Positions 16,871-25,714 of a DNA stretch of 64,000 bases are shown here, piece after piece. Origin of the DNA: JBDGYW01 sp964518955 (GTDB lineage Bacteria; Gemmatimonadota; Gemmatimonadetes; Gemmatimonadales; GWC2-71-9); assembly GCA_964518955.1 (NCBI GenBank), contig CAZFHS010000006.1, positions 1 to 64,000 of the forward strand, written 5' to 3'. Below the pieces are notes generated by a model. It was not told the DNA's origin. It did no database searches and was given only the letters and a program-made list of their open reading frames with translations. Within the stretch, counting starts at the first letter, position 1. Each line of letters opens with the position of its first letter. Both the position numbers and the translations under genes were made by a program.

Positions 16871-17497
16871 ATGTTACCAGTGCAGAACGTTCTGATATTA
16901 TTTGCGCATCCAGCGCTAGAGAAATCACGTGTGAACCGTCGCTTGGTAGATGCTGTACGAGACCTCGAAGGAGTCACATTCAACGATCTCTACGACGAGT
17001 ATCCAGAATTCGACGTAGATATTGGGCGTGAGCAGGAGTTGTTGCTTGCTCACGACGTGGTCGTGCTTCAGCACCCGTTCTACTGGTATAGCAGCCCCGC
17101 ACTCTTCAAGCAGTGGCAGGACCTGGTGCTCCAGCACGGATGGGCATACGGGTCGGAGGGAACCGCGTTGCGAGGGAAGCTTGGCATGAGCGCGATCACT
17201 ACTGGCGGAGGTGAAGAGGCGTACCAATCCGAAGGCCACAACCGGTTCACGATGCGCCAGTTGCTCGCACCCATTCAGCAAACGGCGAATCTCTGCGGGA
17301 TGGAATACCTATCCCCATTCATAGTGCACGGCACCCATTCTCTCACGTCGGAGCAGGTCGCGGGCCATGCGAACGACTACCGCCATGTGATCGAGGGGCT
17401 GAGGGACGAGACTCTCGACATCGAGAGGGCGCGGAAGTATCCGCGCGTGAATTTGAATCTCACTGATGTGCTACCCAGCAAGATGGGACACTCCTGA
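16871..17497 (+). CDS. KefG/KefF-like NAD(P)H quinone oxidoreductase
   Basis: 208-residue flavodoxin-fold enzyme of the NAD(P)H dehydrogenase (quinone) family. It has the nucleotide-binding start VLILFAHPALEKSRVNRRL, the HPFYWYSSPALFKQWQDLVL flavin segment and the TTGGGEEAYQ loop. Such proteins are ancillary activators of Kef potassium channels. The stop shares a base with the ATG of the kefC-like gene (TGATG), fixing the pairing. It is expected to bind FMN or FAD in the cytoplasm against the channel's regulatory domain. Confidence 0.9.
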   Translation: MLPVQNVLILFAHPALEKSRVNRRLVDAVRDLEGVTFNDLYDEYPEFDVDIGREQELLLAHDVVVLQHPFYWYSSPALFKQWQDLVLQHGWAYGSEGTALRGKLGMSAITTGGGEEAYQSEGHNRFTMRQLLAPIQQTANLCGMEYLSPFIVHGTHSLTSEQVAGHANDYRHVIEGLRDETLDIERARKYPRVNLNLTDVLPSKMGHS

Positions 17498-19401
17498 TGC
17501 AGGAAGGCAGCTTCTTTTTCCAGGCATTCGTATATCTTGCCGCGGCGGTCATAGCAGTTCCAATCGCAAAGCGGTTCGGGCTAGGCTCGGTTCTGGGCTA
17601 CCTGATAGCCGGAGTTTTCATTGGGCCCTTCGGCCTAGAGCTGATAGGCGAAGAGGGGCAGGACGTGCTGCATTTCGCCGAGTTCGGCGTCGTCATGATG
17701 CTGTTCCTGATCGGCCTGGAGCTCGAGCCGACGCGCGTTTGGCGCATGCGCTCGTCGATTCTCGGACTTGGCGGATTGCAGGTCGCCGTCACCTCAGTGG
17801 TGTTGTCGGTCATTGCCGTGGCATTGGGCCTCAGCTGGCAGGCAGCAGTCGCCGTCGGTATGACATTATCTCTTTCGTCGACAGCCATCGTCATGCAGAC
17901 TCTGAGCGAGAAAGGGCTAACCGGAACAGCCGGCGGCCAGAGTGCGTTTTCGGTGTTGCTCTTCCAGGATTTGGCAGTGATTCCAATGCTGGCCTTGATG
18001 CCGTTGCTTGCTGTGGAATCAGTCGGGCATTCGGCGGGCGAGGTAGCCTCGGGCCATGGTAGTTTGTGGATCGAAAATCTGGCTGGGTGGGCTAGGACTC
18101 TGGCGGTGTTGGGTGCCGTAACGGCAGTGGTAGTTGGGGGCCGCTTTGTAGTGCGTCCAGCGTTCCGCTTCATCGCTCGCACCCATCAACGTGAGATCTT
18201 CACGGCGGCCGCGCTACTTCTCGTAATTGGTATTGCTCTGCTCATGGACCAGGTCGGACTCAGTCCAGCGCTGGGTACATTCGTCGCGGGTGTGGTACTT
18301 GCCAACAGCGAATACAGGCATGAGCTCGAAGTAGAGATCGAACCTCTCAAAGGCCTCCTCCTCGGTTTGTTCTTTATTGCGGTTGGGGCATCCGTCGACT
18401 TCGCGCTGATAGCCGACCTTCTATGGCAGGTTATTGTCTTGGTGGTCGGTCTACTCGTGGTGAAGTCGCTGGTGCTTTTTGTCCTGGGGCGCACGTTCAG
18501 GCTTGGCTTGGATCAGAACTTCTTATTCGCTCTTGCCTTAGCCGAAGCTGGCGAGTTTGCCTTTGTGCTCTTCTCGTTCGCGCGCCAAAACGCGGTACTG
18601 TCGCAGTCAACTACAGACTTGCTGGTTGCTGTGGTGGCGCTCACCATGGCGCTCACGCCGATACTGTTGCTGTTCAACGAACGCGTTCTCAGACCTAGGG
18701 TTGGTACTCGGCAAAGAGAGGAACGCGAAGCCGACGTGATCGAAGAAACGAATCCGGTGATTATCGTGGGCTTCGGCAATTTCGGTAGCGTTGTGGGGAG
18801 ACTACTCTCGGCGAACGGCGTGAGTGCCACCGTGTTGGACTACAACTCAGACCGTGTGGACATGTTGCGGCGCCTTGGTCTCAAGGTGTTTTACGGAGAC
18901 GCGTCTCGTTACAGCTTGCTCGAAGCGGCCGGGGCTGCAAGTGCAAAGTTGTTGATCGTCACCATCGGTGATCCCAAGAAGACACTGCAGCTTGCGCAGA
19001 CAGCGAGAAAACACTTCCCCCACCTCAGGATTCTCACTCGTGCTGCCGGTCGTTATGAAGCTTACGAACTGACGGAAGGTGGCCTCGAGGACGTCTATCG
19101 CGACACACTCGATAGCTCGTTGCGTTTGGGCGTGGATGCTCTGCGACTCCTCAGTGTGCGCGCATATCATGCTTTTCGCTCGGCCCGCACCTTTCGGCGA
19201 CACGATGAGGAGTCAGTCCGCGACCTCGCAACCATGCGTCACGATCGCACCACTTACATCAACACAGCTCGTCAAAGAATTCAGGATCTCGAGGAGCTTC
19301 TGCTTTCAGACCTCGAGGGTCGCGATGAAATGGAAGATTTGGGATGGGATGCTGAACCGATGCGTAAGGAGTTCGGCGGACAAGACCAGGACGAAGGGTA
19401 G
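17497..19401 (+). CDS. KefC/KefB-like glutathione-gated potassium efflux antiporter
   Basis: 634 residues: about 12 transmembrane helices of the CPA2 exchanger domain (residues ~5-395, with FGLGSVLGYLIAGVFIGPFG, LFLIGLELEP and SSTAIVMQTL), then a TrkA-N Rossmann domain (GFGNFG, about 425-550) and a charged C-terminal tail. It extrudes potassium in exchange for protons in response to electrophile adducts in characterised relatives. Translational coupling to the KefG-like gene supports the assignment. The stop is immediately followed by the stop of a convergent gene. Confidence 0.92.
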   Translation: MQEGSFFFQAFVYLAAAVIAVPIAKRFGLGSVLGYLIAGVFIGPFGLELIGEEGQDVLHFAEFGVVMMLFLIGLELEPTRVWRMRSSILGLGGLQVAVTSVVLSVIAVALGLSWQAAVAVGMTLSLSSTAIVMQTLSEKGLTGTAGGQSAFSVLLFQDLAVIPMLALMPLLAVESVGHSAGEVASGHGSLWIENLAGWARTLAVLGAVTAVVVGGRFVVRPAFRFIARTHQREIFTAAALLLVIGIALLMDQVGLSPALGTFVAGVVLANSEYRHELEVEIEPLKGLLLGLFFIAVGASVDFALIADLLWQVIVLVVGLLVVKSLVLFVLGRTFRLGLDQNFLFALALAEAGEFAFVLFSFARQNAVLSQSTTDLLVAVVALTMALTPILLLFNERVLRPRVGTRQREEREADVIEETNPVIIVGFGNFGSVVGRLLSANGVSATVLDYNSDRVDMLRRLGLKVFYGDASRYSLLEAAGAASAKLLIVTIGDPKKTLQLAQTARKHFPHLRILTRAAGRYEAYELTEGGLEDVYRDTLDSSLRLGVDALRLLSVRAYHAFRSARTFRRHDEESVRDLATMRHDRTTYINTARQRIQDLEELLLSDLEGRDEMEDLGWDAEPMRKEFGGQDQDEG

Positions 19402-20343
19402 TTAGGGCTTCACGCGGTTCCACCAGTCTAGCACGCGCAATGCCCTGAGCGTGTTCCACCGACTAGGCTTTCCGATCTGTTCCATTTCGAAGAAGGTTTT
19501 CCCGGCATGGCGGTTCTGCAATGTCCACCGGCCGTCTTTTCGGCGCTTCCTGAGCATCACTTCAATCGGGTCCTCCAAGCGTTCGTCATAAGGCGCGTCA
19601 CTCGCCTGGAAGTAGTCCAGCGTTTTTAATACGTCATGGTGCCAACGCGGCGGGAATGAGAATCGCGTGAACACGGCGCTTACCAGGTCACCAGTACGAT
19701 GAGATCGGTAGAGGTGATGCCTGAGAAAAAACTCTCGCCCCTTCGTCTCTGCGGCGAGAACCTCATTGGAACGGGTTCCCCGTGCGTCAACGTACTCTCT
19801 CAGGCCTTCCAATACACTGATGGTCGTGTGAAAAGAACTGTGCGTGGCACCGAGGTATCGCTCACAATTCCAACCGCCGTCAGCCATCTGCTCGTTCAGC
19901 AGGTAATCGACTAGCTGCTCGCGGCGCGGATCTTCTATCCGAAACCACGATAGCATTGCCAGTACCATCCCCGTCACACAGGTCTCGCTTATGCCCATAC
20001 TCGCGGTGGGATTGATGCCGCCGTCCGCCCTGAGTCCCTCATCCAGAAATAGCAGACAAGGTTTTGCGGCTCGTGGGTCGTCGTGAGGTAGACCCAACCG
20101 GCGGAGCAGCACCATCGAGTATGTCGTCGACACCCACTTCTTGCCGTAGAAACGAGGCGTCCATCGGCCTTCGTCATCCTGCTGGTTCAACAGTTTTGCA
20201 GCCCAGCCACTGCTGCTGACTTTGGCTTGCTCGGCCTCCCATTCACCGCGAGGTGCCTTCAATAGATCACGCATCACTTGCCAACGGATCGACACGTCTC
20301 CCGCCATGAGCCACTTGATCACTGAATCATTGTGCGAGTGCAT
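19402..20343 (-). CDS. Alpha-toroid (prenyltransferase/squalene-cyclase-like) protein
   Basis: 313 residues with several helix pairs and repeated D-G-x-W motifs: DDEGRWTPRF, ADGGINP, ADGGWNCERYLG, KDGRWTLQN. These resemble the QW-type repeats of squalene cyclase and prenyltransferase beta-subunit barrels. No signal peptide and no DXDD-type cyclase acid motif are seen, so enzymatic activity is doubtful; many such proteins are of unknown function. It lies head to head with the dehalogenase-like gene across about 180 bases and ends where the KefC gene ends. Confidence 0.6.
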   Translation of the reverse strand: MHSHNDSVIKWLMAGDVSIRWQVMRDLLKAPRGEWEAEQAKVSSSGWAAKLLNQQDDEGRWTPRFYGKKWVSTTYSMVLLRRLGLPHDDPRAAKPCLLFLDEGLRADGGINPTASMGISETCVTGMVLAMLSWFRIEDPRREQLVDYLLNEQMADGGWNCERYLGATHSSFHTTISVLEGLREYVDARGTRSNEVLAAETKGREFFLRHHLYRSHRTGDLVSAVFTRFSFPPRWHHDVLKTLDYFQASDAPYDERLEDPIEVMLRKRRKDGRWTLQNRHAGKTFFEMEQIGKPSRWNTLRALRVLDWWNRVKP

Positions 20344-20526
20344 CGTCCGAGCGCTTCAGTTGTTGGTGACTGATTAGCCATTGTGTGGCCCTTGGTAAAC
20401 GATAAGCGGGTGCGAAAATATGTCCGGGAGTGCGGGCATGCAAGCCGTTACTAGACACCACCTTGTTCATGCGTGATACATTGAGTGGGCAGCATAGATA
20501 CTCGTACACGGGGGACTCTCCGCCTC

Positions 20527-21921
20527 ATGCCAAGCGACGATCTCCACAGAAGGACGTTCTTGAAGAGAGTTGGGCTCTCCGCGCTTTCCCTGCCGGCTGC
20601 GGTCGCTGTGGGAAAGGTCGGAGGTGCCGACATCGTTGCCTCGCCGGCCGAATACGGCGGATTCCTAGTGCGCAGGTTGCCTGGAGACATGTTGCCGTAT
20701 CAAGTAACGGAATCACGTCTCCAGCGGTTCGATCAGCGAAACGAAGTATTCAGCCGGGGTGATTGGGATCCAATCGTCATCGACGCCGAGGAGCCCTTCG
20801 ACGGAATCGAAGAAGAGAACATTCGAAACAACAAACCTGGCTACACTCAACTCGACTATGCGTTCGGCAACGCTGCGTGGACGGTTGCGCAGGCACTGGG
20901 CAGCGGGGCAGGGGCCATCGGCGGCTCGAATGGGGGCCTCTACTCCTGGAGCTCACTGAGCGGCGGGCCGATGCAGGAGCTGCCACGTTGGAATCCATCA
21001 GACTGGTCGAGCGAAGAGGTCACTCAAATCGTCAAGAAGGCATCGCTTTTCTACGGTGCTTCTCTCGTGGGTACGACGAAGCTCGACGAACGGTGGATCT
21101 ACTCACACAGGTTCACCAAACGGTTCTCCGACCCTCCATTCATCCATGCGCCGATCCTCATCGATGAGGTGGATGCCCCCGAGGAACGGGACGGTGGCAC
21201 TCTCGTGATTCCCAAAACGATGGATCAGGTGATTGTTTTGGCATTCGAGATGGATGCGGATGCTATCGCAACGTACCCCTCTGGCCCAGGCGCGGCGGCA
21301 ACCGGCAACGGCTATTCACGAATGACGTTCACGGCCGCCTGTTTGGCGGAGTTCATACGCGGGCTTGGATATCACGCGATTCCATGTGGCAACTGCACCG
21401 GGTTGAGTATTCCGATGGCCATCGACGCGGGATTGGGAGAACTTGGCCGCTTGGGCTTGTTGATAACGCCCAAGTATGGTCCCAGAATCCGGCTTGCCAA
21501 GGTGCTCACAAACATGCCATTAACACACGATCGGCCCGTGTCCTTCGGAGTCACCGAATTCTGCGAAGTGTGCGGCAAGTGTGCGGAACAGTGCCCCGGT
21601 GAAGCGATCTCCATGGAAGACCGCACAGAAGAACCGATCGATTTTTCGAATAGTGAGGGCATTCTCCGGTGGCCTGTAGATCATCCCCGGTGTCACCTCG
21701 TCTGGGCCTCGACTGGATTGGATTGCGCGAACTGCATCAGAGTTTGTCCGTTCAACAAACCCGAGGGTTGGCTCCACGATGCCACCCGTCTGCTCATCGG
21801 CGCGGGCAACCTCACCATGGACAAAGCCATGCTGAAGTTGGACGACGCTTCGGGCTACGGCGTGCAGGCAGACTTACGTGAGTATTGGAGCAAGGAACGC
21901 TTCGTTCATATCAAGGACTAG
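20527..21921 (+). CDS. Reductive dehalogenase-like Tat-exported iron-sulfur protein
   Basis: From the ATG at 20527, 464 residues with a Tat signal (HRRTFLKRVG) and a hydrophobic stretch. Two cubane-type ferredoxin motifs lie at the C-terminus: Cys346, 349, 352, 356 (CEVCGKCAEQC), and Cys389, 400, 403, 407 (C-x10-C-x2-C-x3-C). Upstream are the corrinoid-domain-like segments FEMDADAIATYPSG and YHAIPCGNCTGLSIPMAIDAGLGELGR. This layout matches RdhA-type reductive dehalogenases or their queuosine-reductase-related cousins. No rdhB membrane-anchor gene, FMN-binding RdhC or regulator lies nearby. Family assignment is good; halogen respiration is not established. Confidence 0.75.
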   Translation: MPSDDLHRRTFLKRVGLSALSLPAAVAVGKVGGADIVASPAEYGGFLVRRLPGDMLPYQVTESRLQRFDQRNEVFSRGDWDPIVIDAEEPFDGIEEENIRNNKPGYTQLDYAFGNAAWTVAQALGSGAGAIGGSNGGLYSWSSLSGGPMQELPRWNPSDWSSEEVTQIVKKASLFYGASLVGTTKLDERWIYSHRFTKRFSDPPFIHAPILIDEVDAPEERDGGTLVIPKTMDQVIVLAFEMDADAIATYPSGPGAAATGNGYSRMTFTAACLAEFIRGLGYHAIPCGNCTGLSIPMAIDAGLGELGRLGLLITPKYGPRIRLAKVLTNMPLTHDRPVSFGVTEFCEVCGKCAEQCPGEAISMEDRTEEPIDFSNSEGILRWPVDHPRCHLVWASTGLDCANCIRVCPFNKPEGWLHDATRLLIGAGNLTMDKAMLKLDDASGYGVQADLREYWSKERFVHIKD

Positions 21922-21926
21922 CCGCC

Positions 21927-24554
21927 CTACTCGTACCTCAGTGCCTCCATAGGGTCGATTCGCGATGCACGCCGAGCAGGGATCCAGGACGCAAGCAAAG
22001 CCACTAGGGCCAGTGCGAGCGTTGTGCAAAAATATGTGACTAGGTCGGTGTTGCTCACACCAAAAAGCAACGAAGACAATACTCTGCTCACTCCCCACGC
22101 ACCCAACAAACCAACGGCGATTCCAATGCCGGTCAGCATCATTCCCTGACTCACCACATTTCTCAATACCACTCGTGCTGGAGCGCCTAGGGCCATCCTT
22201 ACGCCGATCTCCTGCGTACGGCGGGAAACGACGAACGAGACTACTCCATAGATGCCGACGGTTCCGAGAACGAGGGCGATACCACTGGCGATTCCCAGGA
22301 GGATCACAGTGAATGACGTTGATGACATTGCGTCGCGTTCGATCGAATCAACTGTTCGTGGATCGACCAGCGGAATGCGCGGAGCAACTTCTCTCAGGGC
22401 CTCCCTTGCAGACGGTATCAGGCTCAACGGTTCAGCGTTGGTCTGCAGCACCACTGCAAACGACCGTGCAATTTCAGGCGCTGCGGGACGGCCAGCCGCG
22501 AGCGGCATGTATGCGAGAGGCGCAGGGTCTTCGGTCAGCGTTTCGAATCGCACGTCCTGTGCAACGCCAACCACTTCCCAATATTCTGTAGTTTCCCCTT
22601 GCTCCTTGATCCGTTTGCCGACGACAGAAGCCGCACCGGGCCAAAACGCACGTGCCAGAGCTTCGCTCACGACGAGCCCTTGCACCCTTCCTTCTCCGTG
22701 CTCCCAAGTGAGTTCGCTGCCCTCCACCAGGCGTATTCCCATTGTCTCGAAATAGCCAGGGCTAATCTGTCTTCGATCTACGAGTTGACCGAGCTCGCCA
22801 TCCACGGCCGGGTTTTCTTCTGATTCCATCGGGCCGGCGGTTTTTTGGTCCTCCAATGGCACTGCCGTTACCAGAGCTGCGGCGCGGACTCCGGGGATTG
22901 CCGCCATCCGGTCTTGAAGCTGCCGATGGAAGTAGCGAACCCTTCCAGCATCTTCCCATTCGGCCTGAGGGAGAGCCAGCCTGAACATCAGGCGGTTTGC
23001 GCTCTCAAAACCAGGATCGATGCTTCGCAACTGCCAGAAGCTCCGAGCCATCAGCCCAGAACCAACCAGCAGAACAAGAGCGAGCGCTACCTGTGTGACT
23101 ACGAGGATGCTGCGTACACGATGGCGTTCGCGGCCCGCGGTCCTGCCCCTGGCTCCTTCCTTCAGAGAATTCGACAGGTCGCTGATTGCTTGGCCGAATG
23201 CCGGGAAAAGTCCAAAGAGGATACCCGAACCGACCGAGATGATGGCGGTGAAGAAAAGAACGCTTCCGTCGATCCCGATCTCTTGAGTTCTCGGAACGGC
23301 CACTGGAGCTATCGATATGAGGGCTTTGACGCCGAAATGAGCTAATGTGAGACCTAGGGTTCCACCGCCAAGAGCTAGCAAGACACTTTCGGTCAGGTGT
23401 TGGCGCACCACATCACCGCGAGTCGCCCCAAGCGCGACCTTCAGCGCGTGCTCACGCTGTCTGGCTTCTGCTCGGACCAGAAACAGGTTCGCAACGTTTG
23501 CGCATGCGATCAGCAGGACAAATCCAACGGTCCCCAGGAGGATCCAGAGTGCTTGCCTGACATCCTGCACATATAGGTCCTTGAGGGGTTTCACGTCGGG
23601 GGTCAGTCCGGCTTGCTCCAGCACGTCCCTACTCAACTGGTCCGGGTATGCGTCGGCCAGCTGAAAAAGGATGTCGTGCATCTCGACTTGTGCGGTTTCT
23701 ATCGTGGCTCCCGAAGCAAGTCGCCCGACTCCGATCAACCCGAGGCTGCTCATCTGTGGATTTGCCACGTCGATCTCGATGGGTGTCCACACCGCTGACT
23801 CGGCAGGAAAATCGAAACCCTGCGGCATCACACCCACAACACGACGCATCACGCCGCTCATTTCGACCAAACGCCCAATGATGTTTGGATCGCTGCCGAA
23901 GCTCTGCCTCCAAATTGCATTGCCCACCACCACCACCGGCTCCGCCCCGACGCGATCTTCACCAACTGCGAACCCTCTTCCCAGTACTGGCTGCACGCCA
24001 ACTACATCAAAAAAGGTCTGGGTGACGCGTGTAGCCCTGAGGCGTTGTGGAGAGCCATCGGCAATCATGTTGATCGTTCCCTCTCCCCACACGGTGAATC
24101 CGGAGAGACTCTTGAAGCGCTCTCGGTAGAACAAGTACATGCCCTCGGAGTGCGGCACCATCGGCAGGTTGAGGCCGGGCGCTACATGATTCGCCGAAAC
24201 CAGTCTGGAGCTTTCCGGGAAGGGAAGGGGATTCAGGAGCACCCCGTCAACGACACTGAAGATCGCGGTGTTGGCACCTATGCCGACTGCTAGCGTGATC
24301 CCGGCCAACGCGGTGAAAAGCGGTTGCTGAACCAGCGCCTTGATGGCCAAACGTATGTCGCGCAACATCCCTTCCATGGTCCACCCTTCTTTCCGCAGGT
24401 ACCAGGCGTCTGGAATGGCTCCAAACGCATGCCTGATTCGTTCCTCGTTTACTACCGCCAGCTCGGCTTGCCACTCTTCCACCCAGTCACGCCGGTACTC
24501 GATTGGGACCAGGAAGGATATGAATCGGATCAAACCGTACGCGGGTGCTCTCAT
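21927..24554 (-). CDS. ADOP-family MacB/FtsX-type ABC transporter permease
   Basis: 875 residues. The ADOP N-terminal segment (EYRRDWVEEWQAELA) precedes a first helix (TALAGITLAVGIGANTAIFSVVDG). It continues with a large MacB periplasmic core, an FtsX domain (about 345-465, VGFVLLIACANVANLFLVRA, REHALKVALGATR), a second periplasmic core and a final FtsX domain (about 760-870, EIGVRMALGA). Both halves duplicate the FtsX permease unit. Such permeases are abundant in Acidobacteria and Gemmatimonadetes and may act in efflux or lipoprotein handling. The start overlaps the PadR gene stop (ATGA), so the two are coupled. No ATPase gene is adjacent. Confidence 0.9.
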   Translation of the reverse strand: MRAPAYGLIRFISFLVPIEYRRDWVEEWQAELAVVNEERIRHAFGAIPDAWYLRKEGWTMEGMLRDIRLAIKALVQQPLFTALAGITLAVGIGANTAIFSVVDGVLLNPLPFPESSRLVSANHVAPGLNLPMVPHSEGMYLFYRERFKSLSGFTVWGEGTINMIADGSPQRLRATRVTQTFFDVVGVQPVLGRGFAVGEDRVGAEPVVVVGNAIWRQSFGSDPNIIGRLVEMSGVMRRVVGVMPQGFDFPAESAVWTPIEIDVANPQMSSLGLIGVGRLASGATIETAQVEMHDILFQLADAYPDQLSRDVLEQAGLTPDVKPLKDLYVQDVRQALWILLGTVGFVLLIACANVANLFLVRAEARQREHALKVALGATRGDVVRQHLTESVLLALGGGTLGLTLAHFGVKALISIAPVAVPRTQEIGIDGSVLFFTAIISVGSGILFGLFPAFGQAISDLSNSLKEGARGRTAGRERHRVRSILVVTQVALALVLLVGSGLMARSFWQLRSIDPGFESANRLMFRLALPQAEWEDAGRVRYFHRQLQDRMAAIPGVRAAALVTAVPLEDQKTAGPMESEENPAVDGELGQLVDRRQISPGYFETMGIRLVEGSELTWEHGEGRVQGLVVSEALARAFWPGAASVVGKRIKEQGETTEYWEVVGVAQDVRFETLTEDPAPLAYMPLAAGRPAAPEIARSFAVVLQTNAEPLSLIPSAREALREVAPRIPLVDPRTVDSIERDAMSSTSFTVILLGIASGIALVLGTVGIYGVVSFVVSRRTQEIGVRMALGAPARVVLRNVVSQGMMLTGIGIAVGLLGAWGVSRVLSSLLFGVSNTDLVTYFCTTLALALVALLASWIPARRASRIDPMEALRYE

Positions 24555-24871
24555 GCTTGGTTGGGCTCGGTGTCGAACTGCCCCAGTAACTGCCGTACCT
24601 CATCCAACTTGGTCTCAGCCTCGGGCAGTGCTTTTCGGCCGCGGGAAGTGAGGTGATAGGTTCTTCTTCGCGGGCGGCCAGCAGCGTGCGCTTCGTCCTC
24701 GTCCTCCCATCCCGAGCCGAGCAAACCGGCTTTTTCTAAACGCCGCAGAGCCGGATACACGGTACCGCTCGGCATTCCACACGCTTCCATGACGTCAAAA
24801 CCGTATTGATGGCCTGAAGCGATCGCCCTGAGTACCAGCGCCGTGATTTGTGTCATTCGAACCGATGACAT
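24551..24871 (-). CDS. PadR-family transcriptional repressor
   Basis: 106 residues from the ATG at 24871, chosen because an AGGAGG Shine-Dalgarno site (24878-24883) lies 5 to 6 bases upstream; an ATG 30 bases earlier lacks a site. The winged-helix segment QYGFDVMEACGMPSGTVYPALRRLEKAGLL and the wing YHLTSRGRKAL match PadR repressors. The C-terminal helix is short, as in PadR-s1 members. Gene order (regulator then ADOP permease, overlapping ATGA) is typical of paired PadR/ADOP units, in which the repressor is thought to control the permease and itself. Confidence 0.92.
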   Translation of the reverse strand: MSSVRMTQITALVLRAIASGHQYGFDVMEACGMPSGTVYPALRRLEKAGLLGSGWEDEDEAHAAGRPRRRTYHLTSRGRKALPEAETKLDEVRQLLGQFDTEPNQA

Positions 24872-24910
24872 CAACTGCCTCCTCTTTGGCTTCATGGCCA
24901 AACATAACGA

Positions 24911-24934
24911 CTATGTGTGCAGTTTTCTACATAG
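24911..24934. promoter_or_regulatory. Candidate PadR operator upstream of padR
   Basis: Arms CTATGT (24911-24916) and ACATAG (24929-24934) are exact inverted repeats with a 12-base spacer, 40 to 63 bases before the padR start. Characterised PadR sites are of the ATGT-N8-ACAT type; here the ATGT/ACAT cores are present but the spacer is longer than usual. Autoregulation is inferred. Confidence 0.4.
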
Positions 24935-25046
24935 CCCCTACGTGCGGCGGCAGGTTCGGTTTCACCCTCCGACGAAAGGCTCGTGGTAGATTGCTATATC
25001 GAAGGGTGCGTCGCTCTGCGGCAGCGAAAACAATAAGAAGGTTTTC

Positions 25047-25631
25047 TTGAGACATTCGAGGATACTGCTGAATTTTGGCCGGCTTTGGGTCCTGATCACA
25101 ATCGCGGGAATGTTGGCCTGTGGTGGTACGGAAACAACCACCGAACCAGAACCAGATGACCGGGGCGATCTCACGCTGCTTGTTGGGGGCGACGACATCG
25201 CTCACACTCTCACCGGCAACGCTGTATTCGGGACAGCGAGCGGCGAGGGTGGCAGGACTGAATGGGTGCTCTTCCTGTGGCGGGGCGAACGACTGTATTA
25301 CACCTATCAGTTCGACGTAGTCGATCTGTTTCGCACGAGTTTGGAAAGACCTGGAACGGGTACGTATGACGTTGCGCCGTTTTCAGGTGGAGTACCTGCG
25401 GAAGACGAGTTTGCCGGCAGGTACGTGTTTTCCTTCGTGGTATCGTACGGAGTCTTCAATGTGGAATCGGGAACGCTTACGATCGATAACTCTTCCGATG
25501 AAGAAATCTCCGGCTCATTCGAACTCACCGCCGTTCTCGACGAGGCACAATCGACCGAGGTGAGTGCTGTGACGGCGACCCTCAGCGGTACCTTTAGGGC
25601 TGTGTCGGGGGAAATTCCGGTAGTCAACTAG
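25047..25631 (+). CDS. Putative lipoprotein, unknown function
   Basis: 194 residues from a TTG start preceded by AGAAGG. The N-terminus has Arg-rich start, hydrophobic helix and MLAC lipobox (Cys25), then a Thr/Glu/Pro linker and a beta-rich domain with repeated GT and Ser/Glu-rich strands (e.g. EEISGSFELTAVLDEAQ). It has no recognised family motif. Secreted and lipid-anchored, perhaps a small immunoglobulin-like or lipocalin-like domain. It lies divergent from padR. Confidence 0.7.
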   Translation: MRHSRILLNFGRLWVLITIAGMLACGGTETTTEPEPDDRGDLTLLVGGDDIAHTLTGNAVFGTASGEGGRTEWVLFLWRGERLYYTYQFDVVDLFRTSLERPGTGTYDVAPFSGGVPAEDEFAGRYVFSFVVSYGVFNVESGTLTIDNSSDEEISGSFELTAVLDEAQSTEVSAVTATLSGTFRAVSGEIPVVN

Positions 25632-25714
25632 CCTCATCGTGATCCCGCCCGACCCGCTCGAACCTCGTGCGGAATCCCGTACTAGACGATTCTGATTGAT
25701 ACGTCGGAGCATTG

